NCBI GenBank assembly: GCA_947650285.1
Contig: CANTFL010001489.1
Coordinates: forward strand, 216,850 to 280,849
Origin: Hyaloperonospora brassicae
Lineage: Eukaryota > Oomycota > Peronosporomycetes > Peronosporales > Peronosporaceae
Length of the DNA: 64,000 nt
Reading direction: 5' to 3'
Position numbers and translations under genes: made by a program. Under the pieces are notes generated by a model, which was not told where the DNA came from, searched no databases, and worked only from the letters and a program-made list of their open reading frames with translations. Positions 33,404 through 44,116 of the stretch are shown here, in pieces. Within the stretch, counting starts at the first letter, position 1. Each line of letters begins with the position of its first letter.

Positions 33404-35148
33404 TTCCTCTGCCACAGGCGACAGCGACGCACACGCACACACGCACACACACACATGTCAGTATACGAAGAGGATCGAGACAGAGAGAAGGCGCAGGAGA
33501 CGAGTGTTGGCGCACCGTCTGTCGTCGTCATCGAGAGCGTCTGCGCACGTCCGTCGCGCTCCTTCCGAGTTCCTCACTTTCCTTCCACCCAATCACGTGC
33601 CGCCGGGTCACGTCTGGTGCCTGTCTAAACGAATAGGAGAGGGGCTGGACTTCCATGATTGGCTAAAACGATGCAGGCTGTCGGTATGTGTTTTAGCCAC
33701 TCAGGACAGTCGTCGCGGCAGCGCACGTGTACTTTACCAACGTAATCATTCGCGCGAGGAAGTTCGTGACAAAAAGTGTCCGTCCTAAGCAGTAAACCCA
33801 ATTGACTCGCACACGTTGTGTGCAGCGGACGGATCGATGAGCTGCCGATGTGATTGGACGACAGGGAACTGCGACGGACGGAGCCGAGAAAGATACGTTG
33901 GCGTCCAGTAGGAAGGCGCTGGCGTAGTCGCGACGATTAGAGGCAGGAGGGGTCTTACACTGTGTCTGCCACTTTTGCACTGTATCTACGACACACGTCG
34001 TTATCTGTTGGCTACAAACAAACCAGTGCCTTCGACGTGCCTCTGTGCTTTTTCATTGCTTGCGACAACAACGATCGCGTTTTGTTCTGCCCGATATGAA
34101 CAGGGGCCGCGTCTGTACTCGTAGAACGGAAGTGATAGCTCTCGAGAGCTCGGGGAACGCCGGGGAATGCTCTCCAGCATTGACGAAGCCCTCGACTCTC
34201 ACCCACTCTGTGGATCCGAAGATGATGAATATCGGTCTGCTGCAGAGACCTTGAGCCAGCAACCGGTCGATTACCACTGGGTGAACGGGTACTGACGCTC
34301 GTCCTTCTTGGGCGGTGGCACGAAAAGAAGAAGCCATTTGGCCACAATCGTGGGACTGACGTATCGATGTGGTGAAGGTAAACAACAAATCGTGGCTTTG
34401 CAGAAGTCCTCGTGGCAACGCACGGATATGGTGTTGCAACTGCTGGAATCGCGTGGGCAGTGGAATGTGATTGCTTTCACATTGACGGAGGTACACGATA
34501 CATCGATGCAGGCGGCTTTTCGTTCCAGGTACACGCGGTTCCACCAAGCTGTCTGGTTTGTGTAGTCGATGATCAGCTGGATGAATGCGAAGCAGGAATC
34601 GACACCACATTCCCTTCTGATATTCTATCGGCCTAGTGTTTGCGGGGCGAGTGCTTGGTCTGAAGCGGACATGTTCACCGCTCGATCATGCGTTCTTCAC
34701 ATGCCAGAGTCATTGCGAAGCTCAAGATATGCGTTGATAACAGAGGGGAGCGCCGTTGACAAGTGGGTGTGAGTGATGACAAACAAGAAACCGCGGCGCG
34801 TAGGTTCAGGTGGACATGTCAGTCGGTGATGCCAGCTCTGTATCCAAGAAGGGCTCATTGCTGCTCGTTACGAGAGTCTACGACCATTTCGCACCTCAAT
34901 CGTTGCCGGCTGTTTAACGTGATGGCTCGTTTCGATCTGACTGTGCAAAGTGGAGCTTCCGTTGTCCCGAATCTGACCGAAACGACAATTGCTGTAGAGT
35001 ATTTCTCAGGTCAGCGAGTTGCTCGAAGCACTTTGCTTGCATTGTGCCAGCGAAGCGTCGGAGACTGATCCGGTGCCATATCGAACGCATCATCCGTTCT
35101 ATCTTCGAGGTATGTGTAGGTAGGTATCAATTAGGCTGATGGACAATA
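33404..35148. other. Intergenic; SPT6 upstream region and a decayed frame
   Basis: 33,404-33,600 is the SPT6 5' flank, with a short (CA)n run at about 33,428-33,456. 34,167-34,772 has a coding-like + frame listed separately. Nothing else recognised. Confidence 0.4.
34167..34772 (+). pseudogene. Coding-like frame interrupted by stops, family unknown
   Basis: From the ATG at 34,167 one frame reads on for about 200 codons with only a TGA at 34,293 and a TAG near 34,563. The content is protein-like (MLSSIDEALDSHPLCGSEDD.., WQRTDMVLQLLESRGQWNVI.., MPESLRSSRYALITEGSAVD). A further in-part open stretch follows to about 35,070 (MARFDLTVQSGASVVPNLTE..). Either a decayed gene or exons of one with introns I could not place. 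Confidence 0.35.
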
Positions 35149-36249
35149 CTACGTGACTTTCTTGGCCAGATTCTTGAAGCCGACACCCAGACAGGACAGC
35201 AGCACCGTCTTGGTCTCCGGGTCGGGCTTGATTTTGAACGTGATGCCGAAGAACTCGCGCAAATGACGCAGACACGCGATACTGTGTGGCGTCAACTTGC
35301 CGAAACGCACCTTGGCCACATCTTCCGGGCCCAACGTCATCAGCATCAGCACGAGAGCCTGGTTCGACGAGTCCACACATCCACCCCGGCTGATCTCATC
35401 ACATAGGGCATGCGAGGCTCGCGTCGCCACATCTTCCGGCAAGTCGCCAGGTTCAGCCGCCGATTCTGCGCCGAGAAAGATGCCAGTGGTCGTCTCCGCC
35501 ACGAGACTGAGGGCAAAGCCTGGTGACTGTCCTGACTCTGCGCCCTTGTAATGGTCGGAGTAAATGTAAACGTCCGGCAGGAGCTTGTTAAAGAGGCCGC
35601 GGCCAGTCTCCACGATACGATTGGACGTCTGTGGAGACACGCGCGTGCTGTAGGCGACGCCACGAATGCGTTTGATAAACCCTTCATCGACCAGATGCAC
35701 AGCTCGCAGCTCTCGCACCTGTGGACACCGGAAGATGACCTGTCCTCCTCCGAGCGGCGGAGCGCCGCGCTTCTTCACGACCAGGTCCAGGCCTTCGTCC
35801 AGCCCAAAGTGTTTCAGCAGCGGCAACGTCGTGGCTTTGAACGTGTCCACTGAGGTGTCCACGTGATCGTTCGTGATACCGTCCAGCGTCACGTGCAGCG
35901 GCAGCTTCGCGAACGGAGCCAGTGCCGCCAGCACCTCCAAGAACCACCCGATTGCGCGTCCTGTACCACAGTCGTGGACGACGCGGCCACCGAGGAGAAT
36001 GCCGGGCTGGAACTTGAGCTTCGTGCCGGTTTCATTGATCTCCAAGTGACTTCCGCTCGTCACGCGGTCCAAGAGCCGCAGGAGACTCGCCTCGAACGGT
36101 GCGAGGCCCGGGCTCTCGTCCTCCGACCGGATGTCCTCAATGACCAGAGGCCTTCCGCTCAGTGCTGCGCATACGAGACGCTGCCGGAAGTGCGCGCAGC
36201 CCTGGAACCGCAACAGACCGCCAGGGTGTCGACCAGCACGAGGAGCCAT
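35149..36249 (-). CDS. RNA 3'-terminal phosphate cyclase-like protein (RCL1)
   Basis: RCL1 is the cyclase-like, catalytically different member of the RNA 3'-phosphate cyclase fold. It works in the nucleolar SSU processome with the GTPase Bms1, in early pre-18S rRNA cleavage. 366 residues, single exon. The start is the ATG at 36,249 (MAPRAGRHPGGLLRFQGCAH); the frame continues to 36,348 but opens with TTG. Visible family features: FRQRLVCAALSGRPLVIEDIR at the N-terminus; ETGTKLKFQPGILLGG; the GRAIGWFLEVL helix; LTPHSIACLRHLREFFG near the C-terminus. I prefer RCL1 to the RtcA-type enzyme because the C-terminus lacks the RtcA catalytic His segment (GxH-x-adenylation type) and has the RCL1-like ITFKIKPD..LSCLGVGFKNLAKKV end. 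Confidence 0.92.
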   Translation of the reverse strand: MAPRAGRHPGGLLRFQGCAHFRQRLVCAALSGRPLVIEDIRSEDESPGLAPFEASLLRLLDRVTSGSHLEINETGTKLKFQPGILLGGRVVHDCGTGRAIGWFLEVLAALAPFAKLPLHVTLDGITNDHVDTSVDTFKATTLPLLKHFGLDEGLDLVVKKRGAPPLGGGQVIFRCPQVRELRAVHLVDEGFIKRIRGVAYSTRVSPQTSNRIVETGRGLFNKLLPDVYIYSDHYKGAESGQSPGFALSLVAETTTGIFLGAESAAEPGDLPEDVATRASHALCDEISRGGCVDSSNQALVLMLMTLGPEDVAKVRFGKLTPHSIACLRHLREFFGITFKIKPDPETKTVLLSCLGVGFKNLAKKVT

Positions 36250-37981
36250 TCTATTCAGAATTGACTGGAGCGGAACAGCTTTCGTCGGCAGCTGATAACG
36301 CGGTCTGCAAAAGCTGTTAAAACAAAAAGGGCAAGTTCGTGTAGCCAAGCTGGAACAGCAGCTTTCTGGCGAGTAAAGCTCTTTTTACGTATCTCTTTTT
36401 ATAAGGGTAAAGCTCTTTTTTACGTAGCGTTTTTTATAAGGGTAATATAAATATGCGTCGAAAGAAGAAAAAAAGAAGGCAAGGCGCTAAGAACGTAAAA
36501 AAGATATACGAAGAATGTGTACCGTCCGCACGGTATCGTAAAAATATGCGCTTGCCCGCGATGATGCTGAGGCATACTGACTGTGCTGTTGATGATTTTC
36601 ATACAAACGTGGTGGCAATGTGAAAGCGAATGATCGATTGCTGTGGTCGATTCGTGACGGACTGGCGTTTCGGTTTGCTGTTCACTTGATGCTTCAGCAC
36701 GAGTTATTTGACGTGTAAAAACATCTGTTGCATTGTACTGATCAGCTATGATGCAGTATTCCGTGTTTCCGCAGAGAGACCAACATGTTGGGATTCAACA
36801 TGATAAGTTTTTATAGGAAGCTGTGCTACATGTTTGTTGTGGACCGAGAGAATCGAGCTACATACGCATGTGTGTACAATCATCTTCACTACAGGCAGCG
36901 ATATTGCATCCATCTCCGCAGCTTCTAGACTGCACTACTAGATCAGCAAGGGCACAACTACCACAGTTGGCATTTTCTTGTGATGACCAGAACACTGCAT
37001 CACACCGCGCGCTCTATCAGCGTGCTTTCTCGTTTTCGTCCTTCCGTGTCCGCAAGCGTCTACATTAACACCTTCGATAGCACCACAAAGTTTGTGTCAT
37101 CTCTTCTTTGCTTTGCTTGCTCTAGTTTAGCTATCTTTCGTACGCCGTCGTCTTGTGCTATCTCATCTTGTAGTCCATTCTTTATGCTCGTGATGATGCG
37201 ATGCATTTTATCCAAAAGTGAAAGTCTAGATTATGTGAGAATATAAGTACCCTCCATGATGTTGCTGCGGCGATCTTGGCGGAAGTAGTGATGGTGCAGT
37301 CGTAAAATGTAGACGCATCTTTTGCGTACTTCATTAGCTTCTTTGACACCTCTTCGCCGTTTCATTATGGAGTGAAGCACTGCATGAACATGACCAGGCA
37401 TTCTCACATTGACTCATACCGTCCAAGCCGTTCAAACTCCATTTCTTCTCGTTGGTCATGATCACATTGGATCAATCGACGGTCGTCATGGCGGTACAAT
37501 CGTCACATCACTTCATTCGCGCAGACGTAGAGAGCGTCACAGCGGTGGCATAGGTACCAAAATGGGGTATCGTATCCTTTGCTGGCATCCCCGGCGCCCC
37601 ACGATACATCCAGTCGTGAGAATGGTAAACAAGATAGTCATCAATGCTGCGAGAAAGAACCAGGTAGCCTCGTTTAGAGGCTACCAGAACGTGTGGGACA
37701 AAAGTCACTGACAGGAATGCAAATGTTTATAAATTACTGATGCCAGTCAAATCAGCTTTTTGCATGGGTGAGTGACGGTGCGTTGTTACCCCGAATGTAG
37801 CTGCTTCCCATGTTTACATAACGACTCATTCATACTTAGCATGCAACTTTCGCACGTATCTGTCGTGCTAGCAGAGATATCAACAGGAGCTACCAACGTC
37901 ACGTTTTGGTGGTACAACTTGGGCCTTAGCGCCGACGAACGACTCATCGGCGCGACTACATTTCATTGTATACATGACGTC
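36250..37981. other. Intergenic, no gene recognised
   Basis: Upstream region of RCL1 followed by about 1.5 kb without a recognisable gene. Near 36,375-36,445 the segment agctctttt-tacgta-c-tttttataagggtaa is present twice in tandem. Short + frames at 36,980-37,246 and 37,409-37,711 have no known domain. Confidence 0.45.
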
Positions 37982-38624
37982 TTACATGAGTGTCTCCTGA
38001 GCGTAATCTTCGTCGCCGTCTTCACCCCAGCACGATGGTTTTCCCTTTCTCCATCGCTCCTCGAGATTCGGCATCGTGCACTCAAACAGAGGCTTATGTA
38101 GCTTACGGTTCACAACGTTGTGCTGTTCGCACAGCCACATCGAGAACGTCGTACGCGACTCCACACTATGCCATACAAAAAAGAGCACCCCTTACGCATC
38201 AGAGATCGATTGACAGAACAATTCTTTCACACAAGTTACCGTGGCGGAGACTTGGCAATCTCTTTCTGGAAATCGTCGGCGCAATGCACGCACGGATACA
38301 TCAGCGCCAAAGTCTCGATGAAGCTCTTGGCTTTGGCCTGATACTCTGGCGACGGCTCGTCTGGGTAGTAAATTCCAATCGAATGCAGCTGTGAATAAGC
38401 ATAAGTACGATCAGATCTACAAGCCGCCGTTTTTTATCAAGAAACACCACGCGCACCAGTCCCCACGTAGCAGTGCCCAGCTCCTGCCGGTCCAATGGGC
38501 ACTCCTTGGCTAGTGTCGGATGCGCGGCCTCTTTCTTGGTCTTCTTGCCAGCTGACATCTTGAAGAAGCTCAGCTTGTCGGCGCACGCTGGCTCCACGCA
38601 GGTCGGGTCGCTCGCGGGTGCCAT
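37982..38624 (-). CDS. FAD-linked sulfhydryl oxidase ERV1/ALR
   Basis: Sulfhydryl oxidase of the mitochondrial intermembrane space disulfide relay; oxidises Mia40 or substrates and passes electrons to oxygen or cytochrome c. Three exons by my reading: 38,624-38,457, 38,388-38,240 and 38,165-37,982, introns of 68 and 74 bp with GT..AG, total 501 bp and 166 residues. The introns join WGL|LHSIGIYYPDE and SPPR|VESRTTFSMWLCEQHN, exactly restoring the family core. Key residues: the CPLDRQELG start of the domain, the active-site CxxC at Cys89/Cys92 (YPCVHCADDF), and the structural C-x16-C pair Cys118/Cys135 (CEQHNVVNRKLHKPLFEC). The N-terminal shuttle pair is Cys9-x4-Cys14, not the CxxC of yeast and animals; CX4C occurs in plant Erv1, but there at the C-terminus. 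An acidic C-terminus follows Cys151. Without splicing the gene would be missed. Confidence 0.92.
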
Positions 38625-38909
38625 GGCTTGAGAATAAATTACCTACCGAGGCGAGGTGCCCGAGCAACTTCTGCGCAACTTCACGAATATCGTATTTCAG
38701 CCAGCACCGGATCTTCCGTCGTAGAATAGTCCAAAAAAGACTTTTGCGAGTGCTTCATGTCAAATTGTGTCGGACGACAGCGTGGCCGCAAGTCGCGGAA
38801 ATTCCGTCCGAGACGGACCTCGTAGAATTGATTTATGACGTTGCTGAATGGGGAGAGCTGTCGACACAAGAAATATGACACGCTTTGACTACTGTTTTTG
38901 TAGGTGTAA
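38625..38909. other. ERV1 upstream region
   Basis: About 280 bp between the ERV1 start and the Tigger-like element. Open frames on both strands overlap here but none has a recognisable domain. Should hold the ERV1 promoter. Confidence 0.4.
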
Positions 38910-40792
38910 GTACAACCGTCCCTACATATTAGACCCTGTATGGAGGGTTAAATTCCTGTTAAAGGAACTTCGTGTCCCGCACCAAGCTGCGTCACTTGGT
39001 TTTTGTATGCTGACTCTATATAAGAGACTGAAGAAATAGGGTACTAAAACAACGCGCACCAACCACCAGTTTCCCTGTATATTGGACTTGCCACAGTCTC
39101 GCATTGCCTGCCACTTTGCACATTTGCTTTCGTTCCACCTCAAGCATGTCGTCAAAGCAAACGATTCCGACGATGGAGAAAAAGCGTCAGGTGCAGGTGC
39201 ACATCACACCAGGCATAAAACTATTCCAAATACAAAACTGGGTCAGGGAGAAGCTCGGACTTCTAATCTCCACAACGGCATCAGAACGGATTCATCAAGC
39301 ACCAGCCAACGCATTCCTTGCCACAGACATAAAACGCAATCGAAATGTGCTGTTTCCAGAGTTTTAGGCTGCGTTCTTTGCATTATATCGTCTCAATGAC
39401 GGCAAATCGTTTCCCACAGACGATCTAATACTAGAAGAAGGTCGCTCAATCCGGGCCGCTCAAGGGATAAACGAGAACGACCTGCGGCTTTCGAATGGGT
39501 TGCTGCACAAATTTTAGACTCGACACGGCATCCAGCAGCATGTGCTTCACGGCGAGGCAGACTCAGTTGATCGCGCTCAACTTGAAGTGAAGCGAATGCA
39601 GCTTAGAGAGCTGATTGGACAATACATACCACGAGATGTATTCAATTTTGACAAATCAGCTCTCTTCTATCGCCTACCTCCAAATAAGACACTGGAAACG
39701 GTCAAGCGCAACGGAAAGAAGTCAGAGAAGGATCTTATCACAGTCGCAACGTGCTGCAACATGAAAGGGACCGGGAAGATGGATCTCGTTGTCATAGGCA
39801 AGTCGAAGCAACCACGAGCATTTCGCAAGGCCAACACAAAGCAAAGGAAATTTTTGTACTTCACAACCAGACTGCGTGGCAAAACAGGTCAACGTTTGCT
39901 GAGTGGCTCCGGCATTTTGATGCCAAGATGCACGGGAAGCGAGTGTTTCTCGTGCTTGACAACGCATCGTGTCACTATGGCGCCGCTGAATGCTACAATG
40001 TCAAGCTGGCATTCCTGCCGCCAAATATGACAGCACACTTGCAACCGCTCAACGCAGTAAGTTAAGATGGATGTTCTCTTGACCAGCAATTTCTCACGTG
40101 TTTTTTCTAATAGGAATTATACGTTATTTAAAGCGCGGTATCGAAAGAAATTTGTTCGATGGATCCTGGATGCAATCCACACCAGAATCGACCGTAAGTT
40201 GAATATCATGTAGGCTGTGCGCTTTGCTATATCAAGCTGGGAGGAGGTACCTTAGCAAGCGATTCGCGACTGCTGGAGAAAGCGTGCTATCGTGGGGGAA
40301 GTAACGATGGCCGATCTCACCCAACTACGCGACTACAACAAACGCATCGATGGATCTGTTGAGGACGAGCTGACGAAGCTCATGGAAGGCTTGACTTGCA
40401 TCGTCAGTGTCGTCGATAACATCGGTGCGGATGATGACGAGCCGACCGAGTGCGACTCAGACGTGATAGAGCATGAGGCGATTGAGAACGACAATGATGG
40501 TGACAGTGCCGATGAGGTGAAGATTGGGCCATCCGAGTCTCTAGACTGTTTTCTCCGACTGTCATCATTTCTTTCGCTACAGCATGAAAGTGACGAATTG
40601 ACGAAGAAGCTGACACGTATCATCAAGCACGTTAGACAGCAGAGCTCGATGCGAAAGACCAAGTTTACCATGGATGCAATTCTTAGAATGGGTTCAGATT
40701 GACCGTCCATGTAAGAGCGATTTATATAAGAAGCGAGGCAAAACGCCACACATTTTGGTCCTCTATATGGAGGGGCAAATGTATAGCACTTC
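38910..40792 (+). mobile_element. Tigger/pogo-like DNA transposon relic
   Basis: Bounded by weakly similar inverted ends: left ccctacatattagaccctgtatggagggttaaa, right (reverse complement) ctatacatttgcccctccatatagaggaccaaa. The interior codes for a broken DDE transposase (next entry). No clear TA duplication could be fixed because the exact tips are uncertain. Confidence 0.55.
39146..40702 (+). pseudogene. Broken DDE transposase (Tigger/CENP-B-like)
   Basis: Starts at the ATG at 39,146 (MSSKQTIPTMEKKRQ), an N-terminal helix-turn-helix-like part. It is interrupted by a stop at 39,365 and again near 39,515. The catalytic DDE part follows: first Asp in VFNFDKSALFYRLPPNKTLET (about 39,640), DLVVIGKSKQPRAF, then a frameshift near 39,850. 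The second Asp is in RVFLVLDNASCHYG (about 39,945), followed by FLPPNMTAHLQPLNA, where families usually have LD. A further break lies at about 40,060-40,290. The tail at 40,292-40,702 is a 136-residue acidic region (NIGADDDEPTECDSDVIEHE..) ending in a Lys-rich helix. Several disruptions mean it cannot make an active enzyme. Confidence 0.85.
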
Positions 40793-40884
40793 CGTAATTT
40801 AATGCCTGCGCTGAGACCATTCCATAAAATTGATTCGCATGTTTTAATTTCGAATGTTATTCGTTTAGATAACATTCAATCAAA

Positions 40885-41264
40885 ATTACTCGAGAAGATG
40901 TAATGGTGGCGGAATATTACCCTCTAGGGGAAATATTCTTGGGTGCTCTACTTATTGGTTGATGTAGCGTCTACATCAACCAAATTAACCACCGATCGAT
41001 ACTAGATACGCGCAATGGGTGGTGAGCAAGAAACCCACATAGGTGATTGCAGTTTAATATAGTTAGATGAAGGCAAAGATGGTTTATTAGGAAACTTAAC
41101 TATATTAAATACAGTTCAACTTATTCCTAAAACATAGATTCCCTGGCTCTGCTTGTTGCCTAGCGCTTCCTCACGCCACGTGTATGCGAGTCGAAAGTAC
41201 GCAGCCTTGTGTTCGATCAACACAAGGTCTTACCATTCATCTGTTAAGAGCGTGCCCCGTTACA
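40885..41264 (+). mobile_element. 3' end of a Copia-like LTR element (PPT + LTR)
   Basis: A purine-rich cgagaaga tract is followed by an LTR of about 360 bp, 40,904-41,264 (tggtggcggaatattacc .. cgtgccccgttaca). It is homologous, in inverted orientation, to 53,316-53,674. Shared blocks include attaccaccgatcg / aaccaccaatcg, cgcgcaatgggtggt-agcaag, cccacata, and cagccttgtgt. Assigning it to Copia is a guess from its layout. No internal coding part survives. Confidence 0.5.
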
Positions 41265-41269
41265 CGTAC

Positions 41270-42383
41270 ACAACGCTGTGTAATATTTTGAAGAACGACA
41301 TGAACAGCAGAGATGACGTGTTGACAAGCAACATTCATCACGTTGAGGTTTCAAAAAGCTTAAGGGAGTATTTCGATGCTATTGCAGATGACACATTTGG
41401 ATACTTGCGGACACGCAAGGTGGGTTGCATGCTGTCAAAACAAGCAATGCTGATAAAATTTTTGGTCGTCGCAAAAGATACCGAACTGTGTGGTGATGTC
41501 GATGCTGATACGAATACTGCGGAATGTATGCTGCAAAGGTAGCAGCATTCTTGTCGTCGGAAGTAAAGCACAAAATGCGCGTAAGCGGAGCAGCTCGGTC
41601 CTCTTGGTCCGCTTCGAACACAAGATACAGCATAATGATGCATCATAGTGCCATACATTCTGAGCAATGTCACTTCACCTTCAAGACACAAGAGTCTAAC
41701 GCTCGAATTGCCATGCACCCTGTAGCAATGGTACGAAAGTGTCAACACGGTTGATGCTATAAGGCTATGTGATCACAGGAGACGAAGAAGACTGATCCGG
41801 CACTTCCAAAGCGTCGGAAATGCTCTGATTTTGTCATTTGCTATAACGCTTTCTCAAATATCATCAACAATGTCGATCAGTATCCATGTGATCCCAGGCA
41901 TGTGGATATTCCGCCGTGCAGTGTACATCGCTGGCTGATCTGGTTCGTTTGTGTTCATCTTATCCATTTCTGATCTGATTCATTTGTATTCTGATCTTGC
42001 GGTGCATTTTGATTTTTGTCATCTTGTGGTGCGTTTTCTGTCGTTTGATCACTTGTTTATCTTCTTTACTTTTGTGGTCATCTGATGCGTTTCTCGATAC
42101 CTCCTCTATTCATAGGCGGTAATCCATTATCTAGAAAGTGCTACGTAGATACGTCCGTTTCGATTTTAATTCTCTCTGCGTGGAGGTAGGACATTGAAAA
42201 GTGTCTAATTCTATGTGCTGTATAATCCTTGACTGCAGGTTTTCTATCAGTGCGTCTGATTTACATACATGACATGCAAGATGAAAAGGCGCTGGGAACA
42301 GATCGCGAAAAGGCGTTGGGAGCAAATCGCTAGGCCACGAACTACATCAACATTTCCCCTGCTGGAGAGGTTTCGCATGACTT
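41270..42383 (+). repeat. Dispersed repeat R1 with coding-like remnant
   Basis: From about 41,536 this is homologous, at clearly lower identity than the later tandem copies, to 53,089-54,388. It has an open frame of about 85 codons at 41,288-41,542 (..MLSKQAMLIKFLVVAKDTELCG..) and its continuation in another frame, then a KKTDPALPKRRK-like basic end at about 41,790, then a T-rich tail with gtggtgc-tttt units (41,990-42,110). The T-rich tail also occurs at 26,210-26,300. A 3'-end repeat family of unknown type. Confidence 0.5.
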
Positions 42384-42742
42384 CGACAAAGGCCACATAA
42401 CAAGCTATCGATACAAATAAGACAGCTCGAACGATTTTGATCATGCACAAATGGAGTATTGCCTCATCTCAATATTATTCGTTAACATTGTCGAGTCCCG
42501 CAACCGATACTAGCGATACCTGATTGTGATGCAGTAGTAGTCGCATGCCGAAGGTAGTGTAGACCACCGTCTTGTCGAGAGTCACACATGCCATACCAAA
42601 AGAAAGCGCAGAAATCCAACAGTCCTTCACTGTGGTATTAGCGGTACTCTATCCAGCTGTAATACACACCAAGCAACGAGTAAGCTCACGTCCCGAAGAA
42701 AATATGCAGTGGAGGTATTGTACGAACCTATGTGTGAGAATT

Positions 42743-42922
42743 TTAGTGAAGCCCATTTTGTACAATACACTGGTGCGTACAGCAGTTGCCCTCGCGACTA
42801 CACCCAGGATGTGTGGTGCCAGCTACGCAATCGGTGAGACATGGGTAAAATGACGACAGACTGTTTGCAGATGGGGCGGCGATGATAGCGGCTGCGATCA
42901 ATAGACTGGTCTTGAAGTTCAT
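42743..42922 (-). CDS. Small secreted cysteine-rich protein (PcF/SCR-like), copy 1
   Basis: 59 residues with a signal peptide at about 1-21 (MNFKTSLLIAAAIIAAPSANS) and a mature part of about 38 residues with six cysteines: Cys28, 32, 41, 47, 48, 52 (C-x3-C-x8-C-x5-CC-x3-C). Size, secretion and six-Cys content fit the PcF/SCR proteins of Phytophthora, known as small apoplastic phytotoxin-like effectors; I cannot prove membership by eye because spacing varies in that family. The start at 42,922 is supported by a near-perfect oomycete core promoter 44-59 bp upstream; the frame extends upstream to 42,994 but that part lies beyond the start site. The second unit codes for an identical protein at 54,748. 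Confidence 0.82.
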   Translation of the reverse strand: MNFKTSLLIAAAIIAAPSANSLSSFYPCLTDCVAGTTHPGCSREGNCCTHQCIVQNGLH

Positions 42923-42965
42923 CTTGAGCGACGGAAAAAGCTGACTGAAGTGTGCGTTGTTCGGT

Positions 42966-42981
42966 AGATTGCGGAATGACA
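42966..42981 (-). promoter_or_regulatory. Oomycete Inr+FPR core promoter of SCR copy 1
   Basis: Minus-strand TGTCATTCCGCAATCT against GCTCATTYYNCAWTTT: TCATTCCGCAAT matches throughout, with mismatches only at the edges. It sits 44 bp upstream of the ATG. Confidence 0.7.
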
Positions 42982-42994
42982 GAATCGCAACCAC

Positions 42995-44116
42995 TGACAG
43001 TCGGGGCGCCGCGCGAGCAGTAGGAATGCAGTGACGCGATGGGGATATCTATCCAACTTGTATAGCAAAAAAGGCTCGGTCGATCGTACGAGCTATGTCG
43101 GAAATCAGGAAAAAAAACTCAGCATGAGAATCTGTGGCCAGCTGAAACTGCGAGCGTCTACTGGGCTGTCTTCATTAACGTCGGTCATCAAGATCGGAAG
43201 AAGCCGAAGCGTCGCGGAGATATAGCGACAGGATGGGCTGCCATACCACTCGTGCGTTTGAGGGTTTGTACACCTACTCGTGCGAATACAACAGCTACAT
43301 CACACAAACAATTCTTAGGCTCAATATCTGCAAGTAGTTGAGTCGGCGAGCTTGGGTTCGAGGCAGCTCGCGCGTGGATCTTGACGACTTGTCATCGTTG
43401 GATTCTGTCCAGTCGATTTCTGCGCCCTCATTCGGGACAAGTGCTCAACACAGCAGCAAGTATGTCACTACGATTGCTCAAGTGAGTGGGCCTTCATGAA
43501 GCTAGCATCGTCTGACGTATGTGCTCATAGTGGTTATGCGAATGCAGAACATTGATCGGTACAGCACACATAATTGTCTTCGCAAGAAGACGTAACGCAT
43601 GAAGAGGCTGTTGCCGCCGTGTCATGTGCTTGCCATCGCCAGTGGTCCAAATGTGGTCATGTTCAAGCCCCTGTCACGTACGAATCATGAGTAACCGGGA
43701 AGCGTTGCACCGTTTGGGAGGGCGTGACAATGTGTCGCCTTTCTTGTGGTAAGATTCACTGCGAGGTGGCGGGTGAGCAAAACACGAAAGACCATATTTA
43801 GTTACACACCTTTTGTTCATTCGATAAGCATTCATTCCGCTCCTTGCGGCATGCAGCTTTCTACCGATAGGCTGCGCGTGAGAAAAACGGTTTGGTTGTA
43901 ATCGCTGCATAGATGTGGTCGTTTTTCGAGTCCACGAACGCGTTCTCAGCATCAACTGCGATGTGCAGCGAACAAACAGTCGTGTGGTATTTGTACCGAA
44001 CGCACACTCGCTCCTCTGTCAAAGCCAAAGAGATTGAGCGGTGGCAGCTCCGCGCCAAGTGCGGCCAGACCCAGTGATAGGTCTCATGAAACCGACAAGG
44101 GCAAGGTCACATCACC
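42995..44116. other. DNA between SCR gene and 3' LTR, no gene named
   Basis: Minus frame 43,861-44,058 (..ALTEERVCVRYKYHTTVCSLHIAVDAENAFVDSKND..) looks like the end of a real protein sequence, with a second frame downstream at 43,674-43,955. I do not recognise either. The same sequences recur at 55,679-56,063 in the second unit with one Leu/Ser difference. Confidence 0.4.

Noticed and set aside
33042..33788. 248-codon Ser-rich + frame
   Set aside because: Reverse complement of the Asp/Glu- and Lys-rich first exons of SPT6; poly-Ser is the expected shadow.
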